NCBI GenBank assembly: GCA_963663735.2 | Contig: CAXXHN010000002.1 | Coordinates: forward strand, 1,488,001-1,552,000 | Direction: 5' to 3' | From: G963663735 sp963663735 | GTDB lineage: Bacteria; Acidobacteriota; UBA6911; RPQK01; JAPXNP01 | Length of the DNA: 64,000 nt | Part shown: in pieces, positions 50,929-60,365 of the stretch | How positions within the stretch are numbered: the stretch's first letter is position 1 | Layout: the number at the start of each line of letters is the position of its first letter | Made by a program: the position numbers and the translations under genes | The notes under the pieces: model-generated | The model's database searches: none | Told to the model about the DNA's origin: nothing | Seen by the model: the letters and a program-made list of their open reading frames with translations, nothing else

Positions 50929-53298
50929 TTATTGGGAATTGCCCCATTTCCAGTTCAGGATCTCAGGCATATCCTGTCCATACTTGTCTATGTACTGTTT
51001 GTGCTCAATCAGCTTGTCCTGCATCATTTGTTTCAGGCCGGCCCCTTTGGCTCCCAACTGCGGCAGGCGGTATATGACATCCTGGACCAGGTGAAACCTG
51101 TCCAGGTCGTTTAATACCGTCATGTCAAAGGTGGTCGTAATCGTACCCTCTTCCTTATAACCGCGAACATGGATGTTGTCGTGGTTAGCGCGTCGGTAGG
51201 TCAGGCGGTGAATCAGCCAGGGGTAGCCGTGAAAAGCGAAAATGATCGGCTTGTCTTTTGTGAACAATTGATCGAATTCATCGTCGGTCAGCCCATGCGG
51301 ATGTTCCGAACTCGGCTCCAGCTTCATCAGGTCAACAATATTGATCACCCGAATGCACAGATCGGGCAGATGTTTACGGAGGATGGATACAGCGGCCAGG
51401 GTTTCGAGAGTTGGAACATCCCCGCAACAGGCCATTACTACATCTGGATCCCTACCCTGGTCGTTGCCGGCCCAGTGCCAGACTCCGATTCCCCGGGTAC
51501 AATGCTCAACCGCGGCATCCATGGTCAGCCATTGGGGCGCCTGGTACTTGCCCGCGATCACGACATTGACATAATGGCGGCTGCGGAGGCAATGGTTCCA
51601 GACCGACAGGAGGCAGTTGGCATCAGGAGGCAGGTAGACTCGCACGACAGAAGCTTTTTTGTTTACAACGTGATCGATAAATCCCGGATCCTGGTGGGTG
51701 AAGCCGTTATGGGCCTGTTGCCAGACATGGGAAGCAAGCAGGTAGTTCAGAGAAGCTATTTTTCGCCGCCATGGCAGCTCAGCTGTAACCTTCAACCACT
51801 TGGCATGCTGGTTGAACATCGAATCAATGATATGAATAAAGGCCTCGTAGCTATTAAAAAGACCGTGACGGCCTGTTAACAGGTATCCCTCCAGCCATCC
51901 TTCGCACTGATGTTCACTCAGCATTTCCATAACCCGGCCGTCTCTGGCCAGAAATTCATCATTCTCCCGGGTTTCCGCTTCCCACTGCCGGTCAGTGACC
52001 TTAAAAACGGCATTCAGCCGGTTGGAAAGCGTTTCGTCCGGCCCGAAGATCCGAAAATTCCGCTGCTCCTGGTTAAGACTGACCACATCTCGCAGCATCT
52101 CTCCCAGAACATGGGTATCAGCGGCCTGAACTGATCCCGGTGACGGCACCTCTACCGCGTAGTCCCGAAATTCAGGCATTTTAAGATCACGTAGCAGCAG
52201 GCCTCCGTTAGCATGGGGATTGGCGCCCATCCTCCGGTCACCTTCTGGTGCTAGTTCAGCCAATTCGGGAATGAGACGGCCCTTCTCATCAAAAAGCTCA
52301 TCCGGCCTGTAGCTCCGCATCCAGTCTTCCAGCAGCCTGAGGTGTTCAGGATTGGCCGAGGGATCGGAAAGCGGTACCTGGTGCGATCTGAAAGTGCCTT
52401 CAACCTCGAGGCCATCGATTACTTTCGGCCCGGTCCATCCCTTGGGCGACCTAAGGACGATCATTGGCCAACGGGGACGGGATGTTTTATTCCCGCTCCG
52501 TGCTTCAGCCTGGATCTGCCTCATTTCCTCAACCGCTATTTCCAGGGTTTCAGCCATCAGCTGATGCATTTCTTCAGGCTCCTCCCCCTCCACAAAGTAT
52601 GGAATCCAGCCGTAACCGCGGAACAGCTGGTCCAGCTCCTCACGGGTTATCCGTGCCAGGACAGTCGGGTTGGCAATTTTATAGCCATTCAGGTGGAGGA
52701 TCGGAAGCACGGCTCCGTCGGTGACCGGGTTGAGAAACTTGTTGGAATGCCATGCTGTAGCCAGCGGACCCGTTTCCGCTTCCCCGTCGCCGACAACACA
52801 GGCTGCAACCAGTTCAGGATTGTCCAGCACTGCCCCGAAAGCATGGCTTAGTGAATACCCCAGTTCACCTCCCTCGTGAATCGATCCCGGGCACTCCGGG
52901 GAAACATGGCTGGGAATCCCGCCGGGGAAGGAGAACTGGGTGAAAAGTTTTTTCAGCCCTTCCTCATCCTGCGTAATGCCGGGATAGACTTCGCTGTAGG
53001 TACCTTCGAGATAGGTGTTGCTGACCAGAGCCGGACCGCCATGGCCCGGGCCTGAGATATAGATCATATCCAGGTCGTACTTCTTGATGACCCGGTTCAA
53101 ATGAACGTAAATAAAATTCTGCCCCGGGGTCGTGCCCCAGTGCCCGAGCAGGGTAGGTTTTACATGCGACAACTGGAGAGGCTTGCGAAGCAGGGGATTG
53201 TCGTACAGGTAAATCTGGCCAACCGAGAGATAGTTGGCGGCACGCCAGTAGGCGTCGATCCTGTTAAGGAGTTCAGGTGCAAGAATTTCTCTTTTCAT
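50929..53298 (-). CDS. xfp: Phosphoketolase (xylulose-5-P/fructose-6-P)
   Basis: 789 aa, full length. Signatures GHWGTTPGQNFIYVHLNR, ISGPGHGGPALVSNTYLEG and IHEGGELGYSLSHAFGA, with TPP site VVGDGEAETGPLATAW. The C-terminal XFP domain has EAFIHIIDSMFNQHAKWLK and HQDPGFIDHVVNKK. Cytoplasmic; splits X5P or F6P with phosphate to acetyl-phosphate plus GAP or E4P. It links the transaldolase/aldolase part of the cluster to acetyl-phosphate without decarboxylation. The ribosome site before ATG 53298 is weak. No acetate kinase or phosphotransacetylase gene is next to it. Confidence 0.97.
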   Translation of the reverse strand: MKREILAPELLNRIDAYWRAANYLSVGQIYLYDNPLLRKPLQLSHVKPTLLGHWGTTPGQNFIYVHLNRVIKKYDLDMIYISGPGHGGPALVSNTYLEGTYSEVYPGITQDEEGLKKLFTQFSFPGGIPSHVSPECPGSIHEGGELGYSLSHAFGAVLDNPELVAACVVGDGEAETGPLATAWHSNKFLNPVTDGAVLPILHLNGYKIANPTVLARITREELDQLFRGYGWIPYFVEGEEPEEMHQLMAETLEIAVEEMRQIQAEARSGNKTSRPRWPMIVLRSPKGWTGPKVIDGLEVEGTFRSHQVPLSDPSANPEHLRLLEDWMRSYRPDELFDEKGRLIPELAELAPEGDRRMGANPHANGGLLLRDLKMPEFRDYAVEVPSPGSVQAADTHVLGEMLRDVVSLNQEQRNFRIFGPDETLSNRLNAVFKVTDRQWEAETRENDEFLARDGRVMEMLSEHQCEGWLEGYLLTGRHGLFNSYEAFIHIIDSMFNQHAKWLKVTAELPWRRKIASLNYLLASHVWQQAHNGFTHQDPGFIDHVVNKKASVVRVYLPPDANCLLSVWNHCLRSRHYVNVVIAGKYQAPQWLTMDAAVEHCTRGIGVWHWAGNDQGRDPDVVMACCGDVPTLETLAAVSILRKHLPDLCIRVINIVDLMKLEPSSEHPHGLTDDEFDQLFTKDKPIIFAFHGYPWLIHRLTYRRANHDNIHVRGYKEEGTITTTFDMTVLNDLDRFHLVQDVIYRLPQLGAKGAGLKQMMQDKLIEHKQYIDKYGQDMPEILNWKWGNSQ

Positions 53299-53352
53299 GG
53301 CTTTTTCTTCCTAATCCAGTTAAAACCGAAGTCAGGGTTATCATTCCATTGA

Positions 53353-54831
53353 TTAACTCACTCTTTCAAAGTCTATAAATCCCCGTTCGACATCTGTGCT
53401 GATCAGCCGAACCCGAAGCCGGCGGCCAACGTCCATCCCTTCAAAACCCTTCTCCAGCCTTCCTTCCACAGGCGGATGCAGCAGGCGCACCCAGGTGCCT
53501 TTGCCAGATGAACCGGTGACTATCGCTTCAAACTGCTCCCCAATTCTCGATTCAAGTAAAATCGCGGCCGCTGACTTGGCAACCTGTCTTTCCACCTTGT
53601 TAACTGCTGATTCCTGGGCAGAGCAGTGTTTGGCAAGATTTGCCAGTTCTTCATTGTCGTAGGGCTGGGGAGTACCGGCTGCTGCTGCCTTTAGCAGGCG
53701 CTGGGTAACCAGGTCGAGGTAGCGGCGATTCGGGGCAGTGGAATGCACGTAATCGGAGACCGCGAGGCTGAAGTGGCCTTCGGAATTATTGCCCGGAAGC
53801 TGAAGGGCGTACTCACCCCTCCCCAGGAGTTTAACTACACTGAGCGAGAGATCGGGAAAACGAAGAGGATCGGAGGCTTTCGCCTCTACCAGAAAATCCT
53901 CCAGGGCCCTGGCGTCAGGCTCCTTCGGCAGTATTGTGCCCATCTCTTCAGCCAGTTCGATGATCCGGTCCCAGCGTTTGGGAGTGCGGACCACTCTTTG
54001 CACCAGGGCCATATTTTTGGCGGAAAGGTACCGCGCGGCAACTCCGTTGGCCGCGATCATGAAGTCCTGGATGATATCCTTGGCTCTGTTCCTGCTGTCT
54101 ATTTCCAGGTCCCTGAGTTCTTCTCCTTCGAAAACAGGGCGGGCCTGGATTGTATCGAAATCCAGAGCACCGTTTAAACGCCGGAGGGCTTTCAGTTTCC
54201 GGGCTGCCTGATCCTGGAGCCTGAGATTCTCCTCCAGTCCTTCTGATTCGCCGATACCTTCCGGGCCAGGCCCTCCATTTTCCAGCCAATCTGCGAGGCT
54301 GTCGTAAGACAACCTGGCCCGGTTAGTAACAAGGGCCTGGTAAATGTCGGAACCATGAATAATTCCATTGCTGTCCAGGATCATCTCAATCACGACGGCA
54401 AGACGGTCAGACTCATAGTTGAGGGATGTGAAATCAGTCGACAGTTTTTCTGGCAACATTGGAAATATCTCGGCCGCGGTGTAAACAGAGGTGGTATTCT
54501 GCCTGGCCCTATCATCTATAGCCGACTCTTTCCTGACAAGAGCGTCAACATCAGCAATGGCTACCAGGACCTTGACTGCTCCGCCTGGTTCTGGTTCGGC
54601 AACGGTAAGCTGGTCCAGGTCTCGTGAATCATCGTTGTCAATTGAACACCAGGGCAGGTCACGAAGATCCCGGATAGAGTCATTTTCATCAGCCGCAGCC
54701 GGTCCGGGAATCTGATCAAGTTCGGCCATGGTCTCGGCTGAAAAATCGGGGACGAGTCCCTTTTCCAACATAGCCCTTCGGGCTATTCTTTGCAGTCGCG
54801 CGCGATGGTGGGTGTCTTTTATATCTTGCAT
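53353..54831 (-). CDS. RNB-domain exoribonuclease (RNase II/R-like)
   Basis: 492 aa. The RNB catalytic domain occupies about 60-390: WCSIDNDDSRDLDQLTVAEP supplies the metal-binding aspartates, then LVAIADVDALVRK, YTAAEIFPMLPEKLSTDFTSL and HSTAPNRRYLDLVTQRLLKA. A short S1-like domain ends the protein (GTWVRLLHPPVEGRL). N-terminal cold-shock domains of RNase R are missing, so it is a compact member like those of cyanobacteria and chloroplasts. It degrades RNA 3' to 5'. Its place inside a sugar-metabolism cluster (55 bp before phosphoketolase) is odd; it may be an unrelated passenger or tune expression of the operon. Confidence 0.88.
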   Translation of the reverse strand: MQDIKDTHHRARLQRIARRAMLEKGLVPDFSAETMAELDQIPGPAAADENDSIRDLRDLPWCSIDNDDSRDLDQLTVAEPEPGGAVKVLVAIADVDALVRKESAIDDRARQNTTSVYTAAEIFPMLPEKLSTDFTSLNYESDRLAVVIEMILDSNGIIHGSDIYQALVTNRARLSYDSLADWLENGGPGPEGIGESEGLEENLRLQDQAARKLKALRRLNGALDFDTIQARPVFEGEELRDLEIDSRNRAKDIIQDFMIAANGVAARYLSAKNMALVQRVVRTPKRWDRIIELAEEMGTILPKEPDARALEDFLVEAKASDPLRFPDLSLSVVKLLGRGEYALQLPGNNSEGHFSLAVSDYVHSTAPNRRYLDLVTQRLLKAAAAGTPQPYDNEELANLAKHCSAQESAVNKVERQVAKSAAAILLESRIGEQFEAIVTGSSGKGTWVRLLHPPVEGRLEKGFEGMDVGRRLRVRLISTDVERGFIDFERVS

Positions 54832-55062
54832 AATCTGGTTTTAATTCTAATTATTATAGATGATCGGGACTCTCAAGACCATCAGCGACAGCGGGAAATC
54901 CCGGGCACTAAATCCTGAATCCAAAACACCCCGGAAGTGCAAACCAGAAGAATGCGACTTCCCTGCAATGAACTCTGGCACATGATGCGCCAGCCGCAGC
55001 AGGGGGAATTCATGAATTGTCCCCATAAACATTCTTTCGCTACCTGAAGATTGTATTAATTC

Positions 55063-56136
55063 TTATATTTCCACGAAATAATGCAGATTTTTCGGGTGGT
55101 CCGGGTCATACCCCTCGGCGACAGATTTGTACCACGACATGAACTGCAGGGTTGGCATGTACAGGATATCCCTGATGCCGTCTCCAAGCCCGCTCCCCAG
55201 CTGCATCACAAAATCGGAACAGTCCATGAAATCCTCTACGCTTCTATCGGTCAGGACCAGTACCCTGCCACCGAGGTTTTTCATGTTATGGGCCAGGATC
55301 CGGTCATACTCATGGCCGGCGTCTGATGAAAGGATAGTGACCAGCATGTGTTCATCCACATTCGACATGGGGCCGTGCTGGTAGTCCAGGCTCACATAGG
55401 AATCAGCAGGCAGGAGGGTGGTTTCCTTGATCTTCAATTGTGCTTCCCTTGCCAGTCCGTAATAGGTGCCACTGCCCACGAAAGCAAATTTTCTTATTTC
55501 AGAAATCTTGTTTATTCTTTCAGCCAGTGACTGGAAAGCCGGCATTTTCCGGGTGGCAACGGCAGGGAGTTCCCGGTATGACGATTCAGCCTTCTCATCG
55601 CGGGAAACCATGGCTGCCAGGTAATTCCCGGCCAGGATCATGGATGTAAGGGACCTGGTAGTGGCCACGCTTTTTTCAGAAGCTTCTTCCAGGGTAATTG
55701 AACAGTCGGCTTCCAACGCCATCGGGCTCTGGGGAAAGCAGGTTATGGCCAGGGTCCTGCAGCCCGACTGGGTTGCTTTCCTCTGTGCCGTCAGGGTTTC
55801 AGTAGTTGCTCCGGATCGGGAAATCATAACAGTAACAGTGGATTTCCCCTTACAGAGAAACATATCATTAAAAAGAAAGAATTCAGAAGCATGAACTGGT
55901 TTACAACAGATTCCCGTCATGGACTGGAAACCGGCCGCAATGGAAAAGGAAGCATTATATGCTGACCCGCATCCCGAAAAGATGACCTGCTCAGCTCCTT
56001 CGAAAAGGTTCACCAGCCGGGCTTTATCCCGATCAATTCTATCCATTGTCCCGGTCCAGGCGTCGGCCTGGCTCCAGATTTCACTAAATGTTTCAGTTCC
56101 TGGCTTTTGGTCTGGCCCCTTATGTCCTTCTGTCAC
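55063..56136 (-). CDS. SIS-domain sugar isomerase/deaminase (AgaS-like)
   Basis: 357 aa, two tandem SIS domains. First: VIFSGCGSAYNASFSIAAGF, PVHASEFFLF, TVMISRSGATTETLTA. Second: FAFVGSGTYYGLAREAQLKI, KETTLLPADSYVSLDYQHGP, VTILSSDAGHEYDRIL. The LAREAQLKIKE ... HGP pattern is closer to AgaS-type proteins than to GlmS. Such enzymes deaminate/isomerise amino-sugar 6-phosphates to ketose phosphates, or deglycate fructosamine phosphates (FrlB). A GTG start with GGAGGA 9 bp upstream. The PfkB kinase gene lies 123 bp upstream, consistent with a kinase-isomerase pair. Confidence 0.82.
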   Translation of the reverse strand: MTEGHKGPDQKPGTETFSEIWSQADAWTGTMDRIDRDKARLVNLFEGAEQVIFSGCGSAYNASFSIAAGFQSMTGICCKPVHASEFFLFNDMFLCKGKSTVTVMISRSGATTETLTAQRKATQSGCRTLAITCFPQSPMALEADCSITLEEASEKSVATTRSLTSMILAGNYLAAMVSRDEKAESSYRELPAVATRKMPAFQSLAERINKISEIRKFAFVGSGTYYGLAREAQLKIKETTLLPADSYVSLDYQHGPMSNVDEHMLVTILSSDAGHEYDRILAHNMKNLGGRVLVLTDRSVEDFMDCSDFVMQLGSGLGDGIRDILYMPTLQFMSWYKSVAEGYDPDHPKNLHYFVEI

Positions 56137-56259
56137 CTGCGATATCCTCCATGTTCCGTAAATTTAACTTGCGTTTCTCATCGGGTTACTCAGCTAAAAA
56201 AATCCCGATTTAACAATTAGACGTCTTTCTGCCTTGAAATATCCCCGTCCCATGCAAAA

Positions 56260-57180
56260 TCATGGGAATAATCCACGAAAAAAAATCTTGTCGCAAGGCA
56301 AACCCATGACTGAAGAGCAGGCCGCTCCAAAACGATTTCCGAGGAGAACCGCCTTTTCTGGAGATTCACCCAAGCTCAGTGCCATCAGGAATCCCGCATT
56401 AAAAGCATCCCCGGCGCAGGTAGTATCCATTACATCCACATCCTGGGAAGGGAAATGCATTATGGCGTTATCGTCACCATGCCTGAGATAGGCACCATTG
56501 CTGCCCGCCTTCACCACGATACCAGGCAGTTCGGGCGCAAATTTCTCCATGGTTCTGACCAGGTCGTTACCGCCTGCTATGGACATAAACTCTATCCTGT
56601 TAGGCAGAAACCAATCCAGATTTTTTAGGGACGGAATCAATCCTGAAATATCCCACAAGCCCTCCGGATCGTGACCAGGGTCCAGGGAGGTGGTCATTCC
56701 CTTCATCCTGGCCAGTTCCAGCAGTTTTCCCACGTCAGACGCCAGCCGTGACTGTATGAAATATGAAGAAAGGTGCAGGTGAGCGCCTTGTTTCAGGCAA
56801 CCCGGATCGAAATCCTTAAGCCTGGCCTTATTCAGGGTTCCCGGGCTGGTGACCAGCATCCTCTCTTGTTCGGCACGATAGCTGAGTACCACGGTGAATC
56901 CCGTTTGATGTCTTTCCAGGTGTTTTATGCTCCCGGTCTGAATCCCGTACCCTTCGAGATCCTGGACTATTCTTCTGCCGGCGCTGTCATCGCCAACCAC
57001 GCTGTAAAGGCTCACCGGGCAGTCACACATCGCCAGGATCATGGCTGTATTCGCAGCCGATCCCCCGGGTTTCATGCTCCCGTCATCAGCAAAAACCTCA
57101 GCCCCCATCTCTGGATAACTTTTCATGCCACCCAGGTAAATATCCCAGCAAAGATCTCCAAGAATAACCAGCTCCTTCAT
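56260..57180 (-). CDS. PfkB-family sugar kinase
   Basis: 306 aa. N-terminal MKELVILGDLCWDIYLGG and glycine-rich MKPGGSAANTAMILA; C-terminal signature VMDTTCAGDAFNAGFLMALS holding the catalytic Asp (the usual DTTGAGD has Cys at the fourth position). It phosphorylates a furanose or ketose, possibly tagatose-6-P or fructosamine, judged only by neighbours. First gene of the minus-strand cluster, divergent from threonine synthase across a 219-bp intergenic region where the promoters must lie. The ribosome site is weak. Confidence 0.88.
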   Translation of the reverse strand: MKELVILGDLCWDIYLGGMKSYPEMGAEVFADDGSMKPGGSAANTAMILAMCDCPVSLYSVVGDDSAGRRIVQDLEGYGIQTGSIKHLERHQTGFTVVLSYRAEQERMLVTSPGTLNKARLKDFDPGCLKQGAHLHLSSYFIQSRLASDVGKLLELARMKGMTTSLDPGHDPEGLWDISGLIPSLKNLDWFLPNRIEFMSIAGGNDLVRTMEKFAPELPGIVVKAGSNGAYLRHGDDNAIMHFPSQDVDVMDTTCAGDAFNAGFLMALSLGESPEKAVLLGNRFGAACSSVMGLPCDKIFFRGLFP

Positions 57181-57399
57181 GACTAATGATTAAAACTCAA
57201 TCATCCTTTCGAATCAAGGATTATGGTTGGCGAAAGCAATAATCCTCAGATCCTTCCAGCGGTAAAGCCTTGCTCTTTTCCACGACTCAGGCTAAAATCT
57301 GATCTCTCATACCGTTTCATAAATATGTACAATTAATTCAATTTTTAAGGGAGGTATCCTTCGAGGCTGTAGAACGAAGACGCGTCAAGGATTGAAAAG

Positions 57400-58806
57400 A
57401 TGAAAGAACAGAAACCAATGAAAACCCAGGGCCGGAATGAAGGTATTAATAACAAACCATACATTCAGTGCATCAATACGACGTGCGGCGCCAGGTTCTC
57501 CATAACGGACAAGATGATCCGCTGTCCGAAGTGTTCTGATCTGCTTGATATCATCTCTGACCTGGATAAACTCAATCCGGAACGCATGAAAATGGTTTTC
57601 AGGCAACGCCGAGCCTCAATTAATCCCCTGGATATCAGCGGGGTCTGGAGATATCGGGAATTTCTTCCTTTCTCAGGAGATGACCTGGATTATGTGGTAA
57701 CCATGGGAGAAGGAAACAGCCCGCTGCTGGACGCTCCGAAATCGGCCGGTTACGCCGGTCTTAAAAACCTGAAAATCAAACACCTCGGCTGGAACCCAAG
57801 CGGCTCTTTCAAGGACCACGGGATGACTGTAGCCGTTACCCAGGCCAGGAGGCTTGGATCAAAAATTGTTGCCTGTGCTTCTACGGGGAATACCTCGGCT
57901 TCAATGGCCGCCTACTGTGCCAGGTGCGGAATTAAACCGGTAGTGTTTATTCCGGAAGGCCAGATATCCTACGGAAAGCTTTCCCAGTCACTTGATTACG
58001 GGGCCAAAACCGTGCAGATTGAAGGCGACTTTGATGTTGCCATGCAACTGGTGCAGGACCTGTCGGAAGAGTCTGAAATCTACCTGATGAACTCGATAAA
58101 TCCTTTCCGCCTGGAGGGCCAGAAGACGGTTATCCTTGACATTCTGGACCAGCTTGACTGGAAGGTTCCCGATCGGATCATAGTTCCGGGCGGCAACCTC
58201 GGCAACAGTTCCTCCTACGGCAAGGCCCTGATCGAATTAAAAGAAAACGGATTTATTGACAAGGTCCCCAGGATTACCATTATCCAGGCAGCCGGAGCCA
58301 GCCCGCTCTACCGAACCCTGGTTTCAAGTGCCCTTGAACTGCTGCCCACCAAGGACGCCTTTACCCTGGCCAGTGCCATTAAAATAGGAAAACCTATCAG
58401 CTGGAAAAAAGCTTTACGAGCCCTGCAGTTCACGGACGGATGGTGTGATGTCGCCACGGAGCAGGAGATAGCGGATGCCAAGGCCATCCTGGGACGCGAC
58501 GGGATCGGATGTGAACCGGCTTCTGCCACTACAGTGGCTGGTCTCCGGAAATTAAGAGACCTGCAGGTATCGGGCCGGGCCGAAATCACAATTGATCCTG
58601 ATGAAGATGTGGTTGCCATACTGACCGGACACCAGCTGAAAGATCCTGAGTATACGGTTAATTACCACCAGGATAACCTGTATGAGCATGCCATATACGA
58701 TTCGGTTATGGTAGAGAAGTCAGGCAAACTGCACGCCTCTTTTGCTAACCAGCCCATTAAAATCAAGGCAGACAGGGACGCCATAATTAAACTGTTGGGA
58801 CTATAG
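57400..58806 (+). CDS. thrC: Threonine synthase
   Basis: 468 aa, PLP-dependent. An N-terminal zinc-ribbon-like pair (INTTCGARFSITDKMIRCPKC) precedes the fold. MGEGNSPLLDA, then WNPSGSFKDHGMTVAVTQA with the PLP lysine in FKDHG, CASTGNTSASMAAYCARCG, and the phosphate-binding VPGGNLGNSSSYGKAL. It converts O-phospho-homoserine to threonine. The C-terminal ~40 residues (HASFANQPIKIKADRDAI) are also in archaeal-type enzymes. AAGGA precedes ATG 57400; an in-frame ATG at 57418 is less likely. It is a monocistronic gene between divergent and convergent neighbours. Confidence 0.93.
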   Translation: MKEQKPMKTQGRNEGINNKPYIQCINTTCGARFSITDKMIRCPKCSDLLDIISDLDKLNPERMKMVFRQRRASINPLDISGVWRYREFLPFSGDDLDYVVTMGEGNSPLLDAPKSAGYAGLKNLKIKHLGWNPSGSFKDHGMTVAVTQARRLGSKIVACASTGNTSASMAAYCARCGIKPVVFIPEGQISYGKLSQSLDYGAKTVQIEGDFDVAMQLVQDLSEESEIYLMNSINPFRLEGQKTVILDILDQLDWKVPDRIIVPGGNLGNSSSYGKALIELKENGFIDKVPRITIIQAAGASPLYRTLVSSALELLPTKDAFTLASAIKIGKPISWKKALRALQFTDGWCDVATEQEIADAKAILGRDGIGCEPASATTVAGLRKLRDLQVSGRAEITIDPDEDVVAILTGHQLKDPEYTVNYHQDNLYEHAIYDSVMVEKSGKLHASFANQPIKIKADRDAIIKLLGL

Positions 58807-58947
58807 GACCGAAGAGGCATAACCAGTTCTCTGCCAGGCAGCCGGAATCAGCCTTCGGGGGATTCAATCGGGAAAAAACGCGGACCGGTCCAGGTATTCC
58901 GGGGAGGAAGCGGAACCACAATTTCGCCCTGCCGGGAAGCAACCTTC

Positions 58948-59931
58948 TCAGTCGGTCCGTTCCCTTAGGTATTCCATAATTCTGCCTTCCGCCCAGTATC
59001 TCTCCTCCGGCCGGGATGAAAAGAACCCTACGTGTCCGCCTCTTTTTGTCAGGCAGAGGGTGATGCTGGGATTATCCTGGACATCCTGCGACTGGAGGGC
59101 CTGGCAGGTCAGGATCGGATCATCAAGAGAATGTATGATGTAGGTCGGCAGCCTGATCGAGGAGAGAAGGCCCTGCGAACTCTGGGTTTCATAATACTCC
59201 TCCGGTGAGGCAAACCCGCTCAGGGGAGCGGTGAAGGCTTCGTCAAACTGGTGGATGCTGCGGGCCTTGAGCACATTTTCGGAGTTCAGATATCCCTGGT
59301 ACCGCACGGCATCTCGAAGCATTGTGTCCTGCAGGTTCCTGACAAAACGTTTCCGGTAAATATATGCTGAAGGCGCTTCGAGCCGGAGACAGCTTCCTGG
59401 GATATCGGTCAGGGGAGAGATCGCAGCCGCTCCGAGCACCCAGTCCGGATATGAAGGTCCCCATTCCCCGAGCATCTTCAGGAGAATATTTCCCCCCATT
59501 GAAACTCCGGAGAGCAGAACCACCTCCAGGTCCAGCTTCTTTTTCGCCTGGTGCAGCAGGTCATTGACGTGACTGCTGCATCCTGAGTGGAAAATGGTCG
59601 GCTTTTTCCTGCTCCTGGATACATCGTAAAGACTGGGAGAGAAAAAATTCCATCCCAGCAACCGGGTTTTCTCAAACTGCCCACGAATGTACCTGGATCG
59701 ATTTGAACCGGCCATGCCGTGCAGGGCGAAAAGAGTAGGGGCGGAGCTGTTCCGGATCAGGTATCGGCAGGATACCGCGGATCCATCCCAAAGGATGAAT
59801 GTTTTTTCCCCGCTTTTCTCCCAGTCCTCGGGAACAGGGCGTTGCAGGTAAGATGGAACTATGGTTTGCAGATGCCCGTTCCTGAGCAGAGGGTGGGGCT
59901 GAAAACTGTCGGTGTCATATCCGAATGTCAT
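58948..59931 (-). CDS. YheT-type alpha/beta hydrolase
   Basis: 327 aa. PHPLLRNGHLQTIVPSYL is the diagnostic start of the YheT/ABHD1-3 group. ALHGMAGSNRSRYIRG, LLSGVSMGGNILLKMLGEWG (nucleophile Ser), IIHSLDDPILTCQ (acid) and TKRGGHVGFFSS (His) complete the triad. Role: an esterase of unknown natural substrate. It is 43 bp after the VanZ-like gene and probably last in that operon. Confidence 0.92.
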   Translation of the reverse strand: MTFGYDTDSFQPHPLLRNGHLQTIVPSYLQRPVPEDWEKSGEKTFILWDGSAVSCRYLIRNSSAPTLFALHGMAGSNRSRYIRGQFEKTRLLGWNFFSPSLYDVSRSRKKPTIFHSGCSSHVNDLLHQAKKKLDLEVVLLSGVSMGGNILLKMLGEWGPSYPDWVLGAAAISPLTDIPGSCLRLEAPSAYIYRKRFVRNLQDTMLRDAVRYQGYLNSENVLKARSIHQFDEAFTAPLSGFASPEEYYETQSSQGLLSSIRLPTYIIHSLDDPILTCQALQSQDVQDNPSITLCLTKRGGHVGFFSSRPEERYWAEGRIMEYLRERTD

Positions 59932-59974
59932 TTCTTTACTGTTGCCTTTCAGGCTTCCCTCCCTGACCGAATTC

Positions 59975-60358
59975 TCATTTCTCTCGGGCCTTTTTCCAGA
60001 CTATTAACAGGATGGCAATGATGATTGCCCCCAGGCTATCAGCGGCAATGTCAGACCAGGAAGAATCGCGCCCCGGGATATAGGATTGATGCCATTCATC
60101 CGAGAACCCGTAAAGAATGGAAAAAATAACGGCAACCGCAGTCTGCCTTAAACTGAAAAATCCCTTCCAGACAGGTTTGATGCCACCCGAAATTCCAAAA
60201 AGAATGGCTCCAAACAAGGCTCCATAGGCAAGGAAATGCAGGACATAATCAGGAGCCAGATCTGCGCCTGGCGGAGAGGGATTATGGGACTGTAAGAAAA
60301 TCAATAAAGCCCAGAGGATAGCGGGCAGCCAATTCACCAATTTTGCTTTGTTCAGCAT
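59975..60358 (-). CDS. VanZ-like membrane protein
   Basis: 127 aa from ATG 60358 (a GTG at 60364 is possible). Four membrane segments. LLIFLQSHNPSPPGADLAPD then VLHFLAYGALFGAILF and the signature GFSDEWHQSYIPGRDSSWSDI, DSLGAIIIAIL define the VanZ family. Function unknown in most bacteria; the original member gives low-level teicoplanin resistance. Co-transcribed with two upstream membrane-protein genes. Confidence 0.88.
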   Translation of the reverse strand: MLNKAKLVNWLPAILWALLIFLQSHNPSPPGADLAPDYVLHFLAYGALFGAILFGISGGIKPVWKGFFSLRQTAVAVIFSILYGFSDEWHQSYIPGRDSSWSDIAADSLGAIIIAILLIVWKKAREK

Positions 60359-60365
60359 CAACACC

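Noticed and set aside
54847..55032. 61-codon minus-strand frame between the SIS and RNB genes
   Set aside because: No ribosome site, no homology pattern; the region is better read as an intergenic spacer.
45268..57180. Complete sulfoglycolytic transaldolase pathway
   Set aside because: A transaldolase and an isomerase are present, but there is no sulfoquinovosidase, sulfolactaldehyde enzyme or sulfonate transporter, so the label is not supported.
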